From the NCBI RefSeq assembly GCF_024385505.1, contig NZ_JANFLT010000006.1, positions 310,001 to 374,000 of the forward strand: a stretch of 64,000 nucleotides of DNA. The letters run 5' to 3'. This stretch comes from Arthrobacter zhaoxinii (lineage in GTDB: Bacteria; Actinomycetota; Actinomycetes; Actinomycetales; Micrococcaceae). A program made the position numbers and the translations under genes. Below are positions 52,937 to 62,009 of the stretch, in pieces (position 1 is the stretch's first letter; every line of letters begins with the position of its first letter). The notes below the pieces were generated by a model, which saw only the letters and a list, made by a program, of their open reading frames with translations, had not been told where the DNA came from and searched no databases.

Positions 52937-53146
52937 ATGCAGATTGACAAGCAGCAGATTATCGAATTCCTGAAGAACCGCGGCGATAGCTCAAAGGCAG
53001 GCCAGGCGGAGTCCGACCTGCCGGACAAGGTGGACACCGATAAAGATTCGGGTCTGCTGGAGAAACTGGGTGTGAACCCCAGGGACCTGCTCGGGAAACT
53101 CCCGGGCGGCCTTGGCGGGAAGCTTCCGGGCGGTCTGGGCGGTTAG
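52937..53146 (+). CDS. Small Gly-rich protein, unknown
   Basis: A 69-residue protein beginning MQIDKQQIIEFLKNRGDS with a helical charged part and ending in a Leu/Gly repeat GKLPGGLGGKLPGGLGG. It follows the DUF3618 gene by 44 bases with AAGGAG 6 bases before its ATG. It is the last gene before the terminator. No family recognised. Confidence 0.7.
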   Translation: MQIDKQQIIEFLKNRGDSSKAGQAESDLPDKVDTDKDSGLLEKLGVNPRDLLGKLPGGLGGKLPGGLGG

Positions 53147-53156
53147 CCCGGACAAT

Positions 53157-53203
53157 AACGACGGCGGTGCCGCACCTGCAAAGGTGCGGCACCGCCGTCG
53201 TTT
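53157..53203 (+). terminator. Terminator of the 51-53 kb operon
   Basis: A perfect 21-bp stem (53157-53177 with 53182-53202), GCAA tetraloop, followed by TTTGTTCTTT. One of the strongest hairpins in the window. Confidence 0.93.
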
Positions 53204-53231
53204 GTTCTTTAAAACCCGCTAGCGGCTCCGG

Positions 53232-54320
53232 TCAGCGGGGAACGGGTGCTTCGTCATTGGTGTACAACACGCCTATCTGCGCCCTCACGGCGTCAAAGAG
53301 CCGCATGGTCCGCAGGGTATCCGCCCAGGTCATGGTGGGGCTTTCGGCCAGGCCCGCCTGGATGCAGCGGGTTACTTCCCGCAGTTCGTAGGTATAACCG
53401 TTGCCGACCTGCGGGAAGCGCTCCACCCGGGCTTCTCCGGCCTGCGGAACGATGGTCAGTTCCACCGGGTTGTGCAGGGGAGACCCGGTGCGGAGCCATC
53501 CCTTGCTGCCGGAAATGACGGCAGTCCGCGGGGAGGAGGAGACCAGGGAAGAGGTCAGCTGCGCCAGGCCGCCGTTGGCGTATCCCAGCGTCAGCGCGTT
53601 CTGGGCGTCCACGCCGTCGGGATTGATGCTGCCTACCGCGTGCACGGTCTCGGGATAACCGAGTGCGCCCAGGGCAAAGGTCAGCGGGTAGACCGTGAGG
53701 TCCAGCAGCGCTCCGCCGCCGGCGGCCGGGTCCCAGAGCCTGTTGGCCGGGTCATAGGCCGCCGGGAAGCCCAGATCCGCCTGGACCCAGTTGATGTCCC
53801 CGAGTTCGCCCGAGGCAATCAGTTCCCAGATGCGGTTGACGCAGGGCAGGAACCGCGTCCAGACCGCTTCCATGAGGAACAGGTTCCGGGACCGGGCCAG
53901 TTCGATCAGGTCCTCGGCCTCGCGGGCATTGATGGTGAGCGACTTTTCGCACAGCACGTGCTTGCCGGCCTCCAGTGCGCGCCGGGCAATCCGGTAGTGC
54001 TGGGCATGCGGAGAAGCAACGTAGACAATGTCGACGTCGGGGTCGGCAAAGAGGTGGTCGTAGCCCGGAATGTCATCGGCATCGTAGTAGCTGCTGGCAA
54101 AACCGAAGCGGGCCGCGAAATCCTCTGCGCTGGCCTGCCGGCGGGAGCTGACGGCCTGCAGAACGGCGTCTTCGAGCCGGGCGATGTCTTCAGTGACACG
54201 CTCGGCAATGTTTCCGGTGGCGACTACGCCCCAGCGGAGGGTCCGGCCCGTGGACTGTACGGGACTTGGTGCCCCCGGCTGTACACAGGGCGGGGTGGGA
54301 ATATGTTGAACGGCAGTCAT
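53232..54320 (-). CDS. Gfo/Idh/MocA family oxidoreductase
   Basis: A 362-residue NAD(P)-dependent oxidoreductase. The dinucleotide loop is WGVVATGNIAE, then VDIVYVASPHAQHY, GKHVLCEKSLTINAREAEDL with the EKS equivalent of the catalytic EKP motif, and WTRFLPCVNRIWELIASGELG. The pattern resembles trans-1,2-dihydrobenzene-1,2-diol dehydrogenase-like members. Substrate is unknown. ATG 54320; upstream open frame rejected. Confidence 0.87.
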   Translation of the reverse strand: MTAVQHIPTPPCVQPGAPSPVQSTGRTLRWGVVATGNIAERVTEDIARLEDAVLQAVSSRRQASAEDFAARFGFASSYYDADDIPGYDHLFADPDVDIVYVASPHAQHYRIARRALEAGKHVLCEKSLTINAREAEDLIELARSRNLFLMEAVWTRFLPCVNRIWELIASGELGDINWVQADLGFPAAYDPANRLWDPAAGGGALLDLTVYPLTFALGALGYPETVHAVGSINPDGVDAQNALTLGYANGGLAQLTSSLVSSSPRTAVISGSKGWLRTGSPLHNPVELTIVPQAGEARVERFPQVGNGYTYELREVTRCIQAGLAESPTMTWADTLRTMRLFDAVRAQIGVLYTNDEAPVPR

Positions 54321-54432
54321 GATCCTCGTCTTCCGCGTCGTTGCAGGGAATAACCCCACTCTATGGTTGGTGCAGGCCGGAGCCTAGTGTTGGTCTCCGA
54401 GTCCCTGCGTCATGCCGGCGCCGACGGGCATG

Positions 54433-54960
54433 CTAGGGCCGGGCCGCAACGGCGGCGCGGTGGTCCGCGGCCGTCTGCCGGTAGTTTTCGGCATTGGCGC
54501 GCACCCCGGCGACCTCCTCGTCGGTGAGGCTTCGACGGACCTTCGCGGGCACGCCGGCCACCAGTGAACGTGGAGGTACCACCGTGCCTTCAAGGACGAG
54601 GGCGCCGGCGGCCACCAGGGAACCGGCACCGATCACGGCGCCGTTCATGATGGTGGCGCTCATGCCGATCAGGCAGTCGTCTTCGACGGTGCAGCCGTGC
54701 ACCACGGCGTTGTGGCCTACGCTGACGCGTTCACCGACCGACGTCGGGAAGCCGGGATCCGCGTGCAGCACCACGTTGTCCTGCAGATTGGTTCCGGCAC
54801 CCACGCGGATGCTGTTGGAATCTCCGCGCACGCAGACGCCGTAGAAGGCGCTGGAGCCCGCCGCCATGGTGACGTCGCCGATCAGCGAGGCGGTGGGGGC
54901 GAGGAAGACGCTGGGATCAACGGCCGGGGCCTTGCCCCGGAGTTCAATAATGTGTGCCAT
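54433..54960 (-). CDS. Gamma carbonic anhydrase family protein
   Basis: A 175-residue left-handed beta-helix with hexapeptide repeats. Metal-site residues are visible in NLQDNVVLHADPG and VGHNAVVHGCTVEDDCLIGM, with three His as in YrdA/PaaY. It reversibly hydrates CO2 or acts as a related thioester-linked enzyme; the exact role is not settled for this subgroup. ATG 54960. The same strand carries purU 31 bases upstream, and the two may be cotranscribed. Confidence 0.87.
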   Translation of the reverse strand: MAHIIELRGKAPAVDPSVFLAPTASLIGDVTMAAGSSAFYGVCVRGDSNSIRVGAGTNLQDNVVLHADPGFPTSVGERVSVGHNAVVHGCTVEDDCLIGMSATIMNGAVIGAGSLVAAGALVLEGTVVPPRSLVAGVPAKVRRSLTDEEVAGVRANAENYRQTAADHRAAVAARP

Positions 54961-54991
54961 GCCACCCAGCGTAGCGGCGCCGGGCGGAAGA

Positions 54992-55867
54992 TCAGTTGAA
55001 GACGATGGTCCGCCGGCCGTCCAGCAGCACCCGGTGCTGGGCATGCCACTGAACCGCCTTGGACAGTGCCCGGCCCTCGACGTCGCTGCCCAGGGCTGCC
55101 AGCTGGGCGGCCGAACGGGCGTGGTCCACCCGGATGACCTCCTGCTCGATGATGGGGCCCTCGTCCAGATCTGAGGTGACGTAGTGCGCCGTGGCGCCGA
55201 TCAGTTTCACGCCGCGGGCATGGGCCTGGTGATAAGGCCGGGCGCCCTTGAAGGACGGCAGGAAGGAGTGGTGGATGTTGATTGCGCGCCCGGCCAGGTC
55301 GCGGCAGAGGTCGGTACTCAGGATCTGCATGTACCGGGCCAGGACCACCAGTTCAATGTCCAGCTCCGCCATCAGCTCCCGCAGCCGGTTCTCCGCATCT
55401 CCCTTGGTGTCCGGGGTGACCGGAATGTGGTGGAACGGCACACCGTAGAAGTCCGCCAGGGACTCCAGATCCCGGTGGTTGGAGACGATGGCCGGGACCT
55501 CTATCGGCAGCGTTCCGGCACGCTGCTGGAAGAGCAGATCATTGAGGCAGTGGCCGGATTTCGATGCCATGATCAGGGTCCTGGTCCGCCGGCCGGCAGG
55601 GTGCAGTTCCCACGCCATGCCGAATGCTGCCGCGGTGCCGGCGAGCTCGGCGTGAACCTGTTCATAGGAGTTCGGGGACCTGAAGTCCACCCGCATGAAG
55701 AAGGAGCCGGTCTCCGGGCTGCCGAACTGCGCGGACTCGGTGATGTTGCCGTCGGCAGCCACCAGCGAGGCGCTGACCGCGTGGACAATGCCCGGGCGGT
55801 CAGGGCAGGAGAGCGTCAGAGTGTACCCGTTGCCGGCCGCGGAGGCCTCGGGAATCGAAAAGGTCAC
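54992..55867 (-). CDS. purU: Formyltetrahydrofolate deformylase
   Basis: A 291-residue enzyme that hydrolyses 10-formyl-THF to formate and THF, balancing the one-carbon pool. An ACT domain (TLTLSCPDRPGIVHAVSASL) is followed by the formyltransferase-like domain with RAINIHHSFLPSFKGARPYH (catalytic Asn-His) and IGATAHYVTSDLDEGPIIEQ (active-site Asp). ATG 55867. It joins purN, purH, glyA and folD in this window as the one-carbon set. Confidence 0.93.
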   Translation of the reverse strand: MTFSIPEASAAGNGYTLTLSCPDRPGIVHAVSASLVAADGNITESAQFGSPETGSFFMRVDFRSPNSYEQVHAELAGTAAAFGMAWELHPAGRRTRTLIMASKSGHCLNDLLFQQRAGTLPIEVPAIVSNHRDLESLADFYGVPFHHIPVTPDTKGDAENRLRELMAELDIELVVLARYMQILSTDLCRDLAGRAINIHHSFLPSFKGARPYHQAHARGVKLIGATAHYVTSDLDEGPIIEQEVIRVDHARSAAQLAALGSDVEGRALSKAVQWHAQHRVLLDGRRTIVFN

Positions 55868-55919
55868 GATGCCTAGGTTACCGGTTTCAGTGCTCTGGCC
55901 TAGGGCCTAGGGTGTGCAT

Positions 55920-56456
55920 ATGGATGTGATGTTCCTGCCGTTCTCCGACAAGGACGAGGGAGAGCTGATCCGTTTCCTCACGACCAACAGCTTCCCGTAT
56001 CACCGCATCAAGGCGCCGTCCGAGGGTCTGGTGCGGCGCCTGCTGATCGAGGGCCGGTTCGACGGCGACGGCGTGCGTACCTTCTGGGTGTTCGGCGACA
56101 ACCACCGCATGGGCCTGGCCATCCTGGAGGACCTGGACACCAACACCCCCGTGCTGGACCTGCGGCTGGTGGAGAAGTTCCGCGGCCGCGGCAACGGGGT
56201 GCCGGTGACGAAAGCGCTGACGGGGAAGGTGTTTGACGACTACCCGGAGGCGCACCGGTTCGCCGGACGCATGCGGGAGGACAACATCGGCATGCGCAAG
56301 ACGCTGATCCGTGCGGGGTTCCTGAAGGAAGCCCATCACCGCGAGGACTGGCCGCTGGAGGACGGGCGACGGGTGGCCACCCTCGTTTATGCCATCCTGC
56401 GCCGCGACTGGGAGCAGGGTACGGTCACGGCCTTTGAGTGGGAAGAACCCCTGTAG
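55920..56456 (+). CDS. GNAT family N-acetyltransferase
   Basis: A 178-residue acetyltransferase: FLTTNSFPYHRIKAPSEG, FWVFGDNHRMGLAILEDL, DLRLVEKFRGRGNGVPVTKAL (acetyl-CoA loop) and REDNIGMRKTLIRAGFLKE in order. The C-terminus is Trp/Glu-rich (EFEWEEPL-like). ATG 55920 after AGGG; the GTG 6 bases earlier is the alternative. It overlaps the convergent monooxygenase by 32 bases. Confidence 0.83.
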   Translation: MDVMFLPFSDKDEGELIRFLTTNSFPYHRIKAPSEGLVRRLLIEGRFDGDGVRTFWVFGDNHRMGLAILEDLDTNTPVLDLRLVEKFRGRGNGVPVTKALTGKVFDDYPEAHRFAGRMREDNIGMRKTLIRAGFLKEAHHREDWPLEDGRRVATLVYAILRRDWEQGTVTAFEWEEPL

Positions 56457-57501
56457 CCACCTGCTGCACGGCCGCGAGCGCTGCGGCCCGGCCGGCGCGG
56501 GTTGCCCCCAGCGTGGAGGAGGATTCCCCGTAACCCACCAGCAGCAGGCGGGGCTCACGCACCACCCGTACGCCGTCCATCCGGATCCCGCCGCCGGGTT
56601 CACGCAGGCGAAGCGGCGCCAGATGGTCCAGGGCGGCGCGGAATCCGGTGGCCCACAGGACCGTGTCCACGGACTCCTCGGACCCGTCCGCGAAGACAAC
56701 ACCGGTTTCGGTCAGGCGGCCGATCGGTCCGCGGGATACCAGCACCGCGTCCTCAATGCCGCGGCGGTACTCCTCGGTCAGCGGCAGCCCCGTGGCTGAG
56801 ACGACGCTCAGCGGCGGCAGCCCGGCACGGGTCCGTGCGCTGACCTTCGCTTCCACGGCCCGTCCCCACTCGGCGTCGAACGGGCGCAGCGTGAACTCCG
56901 GGGGCCGGCGGGTGGACCAAAGCGTTTCGACGCCGGCCCGGTGCAGCTGCAGCAGGAACTGTACGGCCGACGTGCCGCCGCCGACCACCAGAACCTTCTG
57001 TCCGGCGAAGTCCGCCACGCTGCGGAAGTTCTGGGTGTGCAGCTGCCGGCCGCGGAAGGATTCCCGCCCGGGGTAATAGGGCCAATAGGGCCGGTCCCAC
57101 GTGCCGGTGGCGTTGATGACCACCCGGGCCTGCCACTCGCGTCCGTCCGCCGCGCGGACCGCCAGGCGTCCGCCGCTGCCCTCGGCCACGGCGGACACGG
57201 CAACCGGGCGGACGACGTCGAGCCCGAACTCGCGTTCATAGCGTCCGTAATACCGGGTGACGACGGCGGAGGCGGGTTCGGCGGGGTCGGGCGTGCCCAG
57301 CGGCATGCCGGGGAGGTCGTGCAGGGCATGTGCTGCGCCGAAGGTGAGCGAATCCCAGCGGTGCCGCCAGGCCCCGCCCGGGCCGGGGTTAGCGTCCAGC
57401 ACGGTGAACCCGGGGCCCGGCGGCAGGCCCCGGCGGTGCAGATGGTAGGCGGCGCTGAGGCCGGCCTGGCCGGCTCCGATCACCAGTACGTCCGTTTGCA
57501 C
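56425..57501 (-). CDS. Flavin-containing monooxygenase-like NAD(P)/FAD oxidoreductase
   Basis: A 358-residue two-dinucleotide enzyme. The FAD site is VLVIGAGQAGLSAAYHL at the N-terminus, the NADPH site VLVVGGGTSAVQFLLQL near residue 170, and VDTVLWATGFRAAL holds the conserved ATG motif. NATGTWDRPYWPYYPGRESF resembles the CzcO/TrkA-type and FMO families. Role and substrate unknown. Alone on the minus strand. Confidence 0.86.
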   Translation of the reverse strand: MQTDVLVIGAGQAGLSAAYHLHRRGLPPGPGFTVLDANPGPGGAWRHRWDSLTFGAAHALHDLPGMPLGTPDPAEPASAVVTRYYGRYEREFGLDVVRPVAVSAVAEGSGGRLAVRAADGREWQARVVINATGTWDRPYWPYYPGRESFRGRQLHTQNFRSVADFAGQKVLVVGGGTSAVQFLLQLHRAGVETLWSTRRPPEFTLRPFDAEWGRAVEAKVSARTRAGLPPLSVVSATGLPLTEEYRRGIEDAVLVSRGPIGRLTETGVVFADGSEESVDTVLWATGFRAALDHLAPLRLREPGGGIRMDGVRVVREPRLLLVGYGESSSTLGATRAGRAAALAAVQQVATGVLPTQRP

Positions 57502-57591
57502 CGCTTACCTCCTTTGACGAATCCTAACCGTCCCGGTGCGGAGGCTATTCCGGCCGGCCCCTGCATCCGGGGGACAGGGGAGGCTAGGATG

Positions 57592-57687
57592 GAAGGCGTC
57601 GCGACTGGCGTCAGGTGGATCACCACCGGGAAGCGGCACGGCGCCCTCAGCGGGTGCCTTGAAGACCACGGATCGCACGCCTGGGCC
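57592..57687 (+). ncRNA. ZTP riboswitch (pfl motif)
   Basis: The sequence carries the pfl-motif blocks in order: CGCGACTGGCG, GGTGGATCACCACCGGGAAG (conserved hairpin and CCGGG-AGCG) and GCACGCCTGGGC near the 3' end, where the pseudoknot forms. It sits about 110 bases upstream of glyA-folD, a classic ZTP regulon. It senses the folate-stress metabolites ZMP/ZTP and turns on one-carbon genes. Confidence 0.88.
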
Positions 57688-57796
57688 GAGGGTTACGAGC
57701 GAAACTGTTGTGCCATGCCCGCCGGTCCGCCCTACAGACCGGTGCTGAGACAGCAGGTAGCCTGACCTATTGAGAACCTCTGCCCAGGAGATCCAT

Positions 57797-59080
57797 GTGA
57801 GAGTATCCACCCAAAGCGTCACCAACGCGCCGCTTATCGATGTTGATCCCGAAATAGCGGCCGTCCTGAGAGATGAACTGTCCCGCCAGCGCGGCACCCT
57901 CGAAATGATTGCCTCGGAGAACTTCGCGCCGCGTGCGGTCCTGGAGACCTCCGGGTCGGTGCTCACAAACAAGTACGCCGAGGGTTATCCCGGCCGCCGC
58001 TACTACGGCGGCTGCGAACACGTTGATATCGCTGAGAACCTCGCCATCGAGCGGGCACGGACGTTGTTCGGTGCGGAGTTCGCCAACGTGCAGCCGCACT
58101 CGGGCGCGCAGGCCAACGCGGCGGCGCTCGCTGCCCTGATGAAACCCGGTGAGAAGCTCATGGGGCTGAACCTCGCCCACGGCGGGCACCTGACCCACGG
58201 CATGAAACTGAACTTCTCCGGCAAACTCTATGAGGTTGCCGCGTACGGCGTGGATGAGCAGACCTACCGGGTGGACATGGACCGGGTCCGCGAACAGGCG
58301 CTGGCTGAACGCCCGCAGGTTATCGTCGCCGGCTGGTCCGCCTACCCGCGGCAGCTGGACTTTGAGGCCTTCCGGTCGATTGCAGACGAAGCGGGTGCCT
58401 ACCTCTGGACGGACATGGCGCATTTCGCAGGCCTGGTGGCCGCGGGGCTGCACCCGAACCCGGCGCCGGTGTCCGACGTCGTCACCTCCACCGTGCACAA
58501 GACCCTCGCCGGACCGCGCTCGGGAATGATTCTCGCCAAGCAGGAGTACGCGAAGAAGCTGAACTCGGCCGTCTTCCCCGGCCAGCAGGGCGGCCCGCTG
58601 ATGCACGTGATTGCTGCGAAGGCCGTGGCGTTCAAGATCGCCGGGACCGAAGAATTCCGGGAACGGCAGGAACGCGTGCTCGAGGGGGCACGGATCATTG
58701 CCGAGCGCCTGAACGCGCCCGACGTCGCGGAGCACGGCGTTTCGGTGCTCACCGGCGGCACGGACGTACACCTGATCCTGGTGGACCTGCGGCACTCCGC
58801 CCTGGACGGAAAGCAGGCGGAGGACCTGCTCGAATCCGTGGGCATCACGGTGAACCGCAACTCCGTACCCTTCGACCCGCGGCCGCCCATGGTTACGTCC
58901 GGCCTGCGGATCGGCACCCCGGCGCTCGCGACCCGCGGCTTCGGCGCCTCGGAATTCACCGAGGTTGCCGAAATCATCGCCGCCGCACTGAAACCCGCTC
59001 CCGACGTCGAGGCCCTGCGGGGCCGCGTACGGGCGCTGGCAGACAATTTCCCGCTTTACCCCGGACAGGAGGAATGGTAA
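57797..59080 (+). CDS. glyA: Serine hydroxymethyltransferase
   Basis: A 427-residue PLP enzyme that converts serine and THF to glycine and 5,10-methylene-[32 protein letters not shown] and [13 protein letters not shown] lie at the N-terminal half, [15 protein letters not shown] carries the PLP Lys, and [13 protein letters not shown] follows. The start is the GTG at 57797, with AGGAG 6 bases before it; the ATG two bases earlier is out of frame. It is downstream of the ZTP riboswitch. Confidence 0.95.
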   Translation: MRVSTQSVTNAPLIDVDPEIAAVLRDELSRQRGTLEMIASENFAPRAVLETSGSVLTNKYAEGYPGRRYYGGCEHVDIAENLAIERARTLFGAEFANVQPHSGAQANAAALAALMKPGEKLMGLNLAHGGHLTHGMKLNFSGKLYEVAAYGVDEQTYRVDMDRVREQALAERPQVIVAGWSAYPRQLDFEAFRSIADEAGAYLWTDMAHFAGLVAAGLHPNPAPVSDVVTSTVHKTLAGPRSGMILAKQEYAKKLNSAVFPGQQGGPLMHVIAAKAVAFKIAGTEEFRERQERVLEGARIIAERLNAPDVAEHGVSVLTGGTDVHLILVDLRHSALDGKQAEDLLESVGITVNRNSVPFDPRPPMVTSGLRIGTPALATRGFGASEFTEVAEIIAAALKPAPDVEALRGRVRALADNFPLYPGQEEW

Positions 59081-59100
59081 CCGTGGAGAAAGGAACCAAT

Positions 59101-60075
59101 ATGGAGGGCGCCGTGACCGGTGAGGACACCAGCGTGAACCTCGGCTGGGACGTCAAGGAAAAGACCGATTTCGGCACCCCGGTTGCGGCGAAGATCCTGG
59201 ACGGCCGTGCCGCCGCCCGGGAGATCAAGGAGGACCTGGCCGAACGGGTGCGGGTGCTGAAGGAAGAGCACGGCGTCACTCCGGGGCTGGGAACGGTGCT
59301 GGTGGGCGACGACCCCGCCAGCCACTCCTACGTCGGCGGCAAGCACAAGGACTGCAAGCAGGTGGGGATTAATTCCATCCGCCGGGACCTCCCCGGCGAC
59401 ATCAGCCAGGCGGACCTGGAAAAGGTCATCGACGAGCTGAACGAGGACCCGGCCACCACCGGCTACATTGTGCAGCTGCCGCTGCCGGCCCACATAGACG
59501 CCAATGCCATCCTGGAGCGGATCGCCCCGGACAAGGACGCGGACGGACTGCACCCGGTCAACCTGGGCCGCCTGGTGCTCAACGTCAGCGAACCCATGAC
59601 GTCCCCGCTGCCCTGCACACCGCACGGGATTGTGCAGCTGCTGGTCCGCAACGGGATCTCGCTGAACGGCAAGAAGGTCCTGGTGGTCGGGCGCGGCGTC
59701 ACCGTCGGGCGGCCGCTCGGCCTGCTCCTGACCCGCCGCCCGATCAACGCCACGGTCACTCTGGCCCACACCGGCACCGTGGACCTGTTCGAACATCTGC
59801 AGGCCGCCGACGTGGTGGTGGCGGCCGCCGGCTTCCCGGAAATGATCCGGGCCGAGGAGCTCAAGCCCGGAGCGATCGTGCTGGACGTCGGCGTCACCCG
59901 GGTCACCGACCCGGACACCGGAAAAACCACCCTGACCGGCGACGTCGATCCCGCGGCGGCCGACGTCGCCGGCTGGATCTCGCCCAACCCCGGCGGTGTG
60001 GGACCGATGACTAGGGCCATGCTGCTGGCCAACGTTGTGGAAGCCGCCGAACGGCAGGCCGGAATCCTGGTCTAA
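59101..60075 (+). CDS. folD: Methylenetetrahydrofolate dehydrogenase/cyclohydrolase
   Basis: A 324-residue bifunctional enzyme making 10-formyl-THF. Motifs: [32 protein letters not shown] with the catalytic Tyr-x3-Lys, [30 protein letters not shown] (nucleotide site) and [15 protein letters not shown] 35-residue polar N-terminal extension (from [20 protein letters not shown]) is unusual for FolD. AAGGA lies 6 bases before ATG 59101. It follows glyA by 20 bases in one operon. Confidence 0.93.
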   Translation: MEGAVTGEDTSVNLGWDVKEKTDFGTPVAAKILDGRAAAREIKEDLAERVRVLKEEHGVTPGLGTVLVGDDPASHSYVGGKHKDCKQVGINSIRRDLPGDISQADLEKVIDELNEDPATTGYIVQLPLPAHIDANAILERIAPDKDADGLHPVNLGRLVLNVSEPMTSPLPCTPHGIVQLLVRNGISLNGKKVLVVGRGVTVGRPLGLLLTRRPINATVTLAHTGTVDLFEHLQAADVVVAAAGFPEMIRAEELKPGAIVLDVGVTRVTDPDTGKTTLTGDVDPAAADVAGWISPNPGGVGPMTRAMLLANVVEAAERQAGILV

Positions 60076-60100
60076 ACGCCTTCTTCGGCAGCAACGGAAC

Positions 60101-60128
60101 GGACCGGCGCCGCTTGGTGCGCCGGTCC
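60101..60128 (+). terminator. Terminator after folD
   Basis: A perfect 10-bp stem GGACCGGCGC / GCGCCGGTCC with an 8-base loop, just after folD. Confidence 0.75.
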
Positions 60129-60154
60129 GGTCAGGGTCCACTACACTGTCGTGA

Positions 60155-61120
60155 GTGTCGCAGATCACATCAAGCAAAACCGTCCCCGAAACCCGCTCCG
60201 ATTTCGTCATTTCCGCACGGAACCTGACCAAGTCCTACGGCGATTTCACCGCCGTCAACGGCATCTCCTTCGACGTTCCGCCGGGGGAGTCCTTCGGGCT
60301 CCTCGGGCCCAACGGGGCTGGGAAGTCCACGACCATGAAGATGATCGGCGGCGTCGCCCAGCGCACCGCCGGAGACCTGAGCATTATGGGCCTGGATCCG
60401 AACCGGTACGGCCCCGAAGTCCGCGCCCACTTGGGCGTTGTGCCCCAGCAGGACAACCTGGACGAGGACCTGCGCGTGCGGGACAACCTCGTAGCCTACG
60501 GCCGCTACTTCGGCCTGCCCAAGAGCTACCTGCAGCCCAAGGCAGACGAACTGCTGGAGTTCGCGCAGCTCACGGATAAGGCCAAGGCCCGCGTGGAGTC
60601 CCTCTCCGGGGGGATGAAGCGGCGCCTGACGATCGCCCGTTCCCTGATCAATGACCCCAAGATCCTGCTGTTGGACGAACCGACCACGGGCCTGGATCCC
60701 CAGGCCCGGCACATCCTCTGGGACCGGCTGTTCCGGCTCAAGGAAGCGGGTGTCACGCTGATCCTCACCACGCACTACATGGACGAGGCGGAGCAGCTGT
60801 GCGACCGGCTGATTGTGGTGGACAAGGGGGCCATCATGGCCGAGGGTTCCCCGGCCGCCCTGATCCGCGAGTACTCCACCCGCGAGGTGGTGGAGCTGCG
60901 GTTCGGATCGGAACGGAACACCACGGTGGCAGGCGAGCTTGAGGGAATCGGGGAGAGGCTGGAGACCCTCCCGGACCGGGTCCTGATCTACGCGGATGAC
61001 GGCGAAGCCGCGCTGGATGCGGTAGCGAGCCGAGGACTGCGGCCCATCACGTCGCTGGTACGCCGGTCCTCGCTGGAAGACGTGTTTCTCCGCCTGACGG
61101 GCAGGAGCCTCGTTGAGTAA
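60155..61120 (+). CDS. ABC transporter ATP-binding protein (DrrA/NodI-like)
   Basis: A 321-residue export ATPase. Walker A GLLGPNGAGKSTTMKM, the Q loop VVPQQDNLDEDL, signature VESLSGGMKRRLTIARSL, Walker B LLLDEPTTGLDPQAR and the H loop TTHYMDEAEQL are in order. A C-terminal DUF-like segment follows (VELRFGSERNT, LEDVFLRLTGRSL). Starts with GTG at 60155; TACACT at 60142-60147 suggests a leaderless start. It is coupled to two permeases. Confidence 0.9.
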   Translation: MSQITSSKTVPETRSDFVISARNLTKSYGDFTAVNGISFDVPPGESFGLLGPNGAGKSTTMKMIGGVAQRTAGDLSIMGLDPNRYGPEVRAHLGVVPQQDNLDEDLRVRDNLVAYGRYFGLPKSYLQPKADELLEFAQLTDKAKARVESLSGGMKRRLTIARSLINDPKILLLDEPTTGLDPQARHILWDRLFRLKEAGVTLILTTHYMDEAEQLCDRLIVVDKGAIMAEGSPAALIREYSTREVVELRFGSERNTTVAGELEGIGERLETLPDRVLIYADDGEAALDAVASRGLRPITSLVRRSSLEDVFLRLTGRSLVE

Positions 61121-62009
61121 GCCCGCAGCCGCCGCCGGCCCCGGCGTCCAGCGCCATGAGGTGCTCGGGCTGCGGTCGCCGCTGACCCCGCGCCAAACCG
61201 CTGCCCGGGCGCGGCGCTTCGGTTCCTTCTACTACGCAGACATGTGGATCCGCCGGATGCGCGGCTACCAGGGGACCGTGCTGATGACCGCCGTGGGCAC
61301 TCCGCTGGTCTACCTGCTGGGCATGGGCACGGGCCTGGCCGTGCTGATCGACGGGAACTCGAACGCGGGTTTCCCGGGCGCCGACGGCTCGACTGTGTCC
61401 TACCTGATGTTCCTGGGCCCGGCCCTCGTGGCAACCGCCGCCCTGATGGTTTCCAGCGAGGAAAACACCTACACCGTCATGGGCGGGTTCAAATGGCACC
61501 GCACCTACTACGGACCCAATGCCTCCCCGCTCTCCAGCGGGCAGATTGCCCTCGGACACGTCCTGGGACTAACCGTCCGCATCCTGCTGACTACGGGCAT
61601 CTACTACCTGTTCCTGGTGCTCTTCGGGGCGGTGACGCAGCCCGCAACCGGCTGGCTGATGATCTTCACCGCGCTGCTGGCCGGACTGGCCTTCGGGATG
61701 CCGCTGATGGCCTTCAGCGCCACCCTGAAAGAGGACAAGGGGCAGTTCGCCCTGGTCCAGCGGTTCATTGTGATGCCGCTGTTCCTGTTCTCCGGGACCT
61801 TCTTTCCGCTGGAGTCGCTGCCGCTGGCTGTCCGCTGGATCGGCTGGATCTCACCGCTCTGGCATTCGACCGAACTGGGCCGGGTACTCAGCTACGGGCA
61901 CCCGGAACCGGCCGCCATGACCGCCGTCCACGTGGTGTACCTGCTGGTCCTGACCTTCGGCGGGCTGCTGCTGGCCCGGCGGAACTTCACGAGGAGGCTC
62001 GACGGATGA
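61113..62009 (+). CDS. ABC-2 type transporter permease, first
   Basis: A 298-residue membrane protein with six helices, for example YQGTVLMTAVGTPLVYLLGMG, SYLMFLGPALVATAALMVSS and RFIVMPLFLFSGTFFPLE, the typical ABC2_membrane pattern (NodJ-like ending WIGWISPLWHSTELGR). Start TTG 61113, supported by AGGAG 5 bases upstream and overlapping the ATPase stop by 8 bases. The exporter's cargo is unknown. Confidence 0.85.
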   Translation: MSKPAAAAGPGVQRHEVLGLRSPLTPRQTAARARRFGSFYYADMWIRRMRGYQGTVLMTAVGTPLVYLLGMGTGLAVLIDGNSNAGFPGADGSTVSYLMFLGPALVATAALMVSSEENTYTVMGGFKWHRTYYGPNASPLSSGQIALGHVLGLTVRILLTTGIYYLFLVLFGAVTQPATGWLMIFTALLAGLAFGMPLMAFSATLKEDKGQFALVQRFIVMPLFLFSGTFFPLESLPLAVRWIGWISPLWHSTELGRVLSYGHPEPAAMTAVHVVYLLVLTFGGLLLARRNFTRRLDG

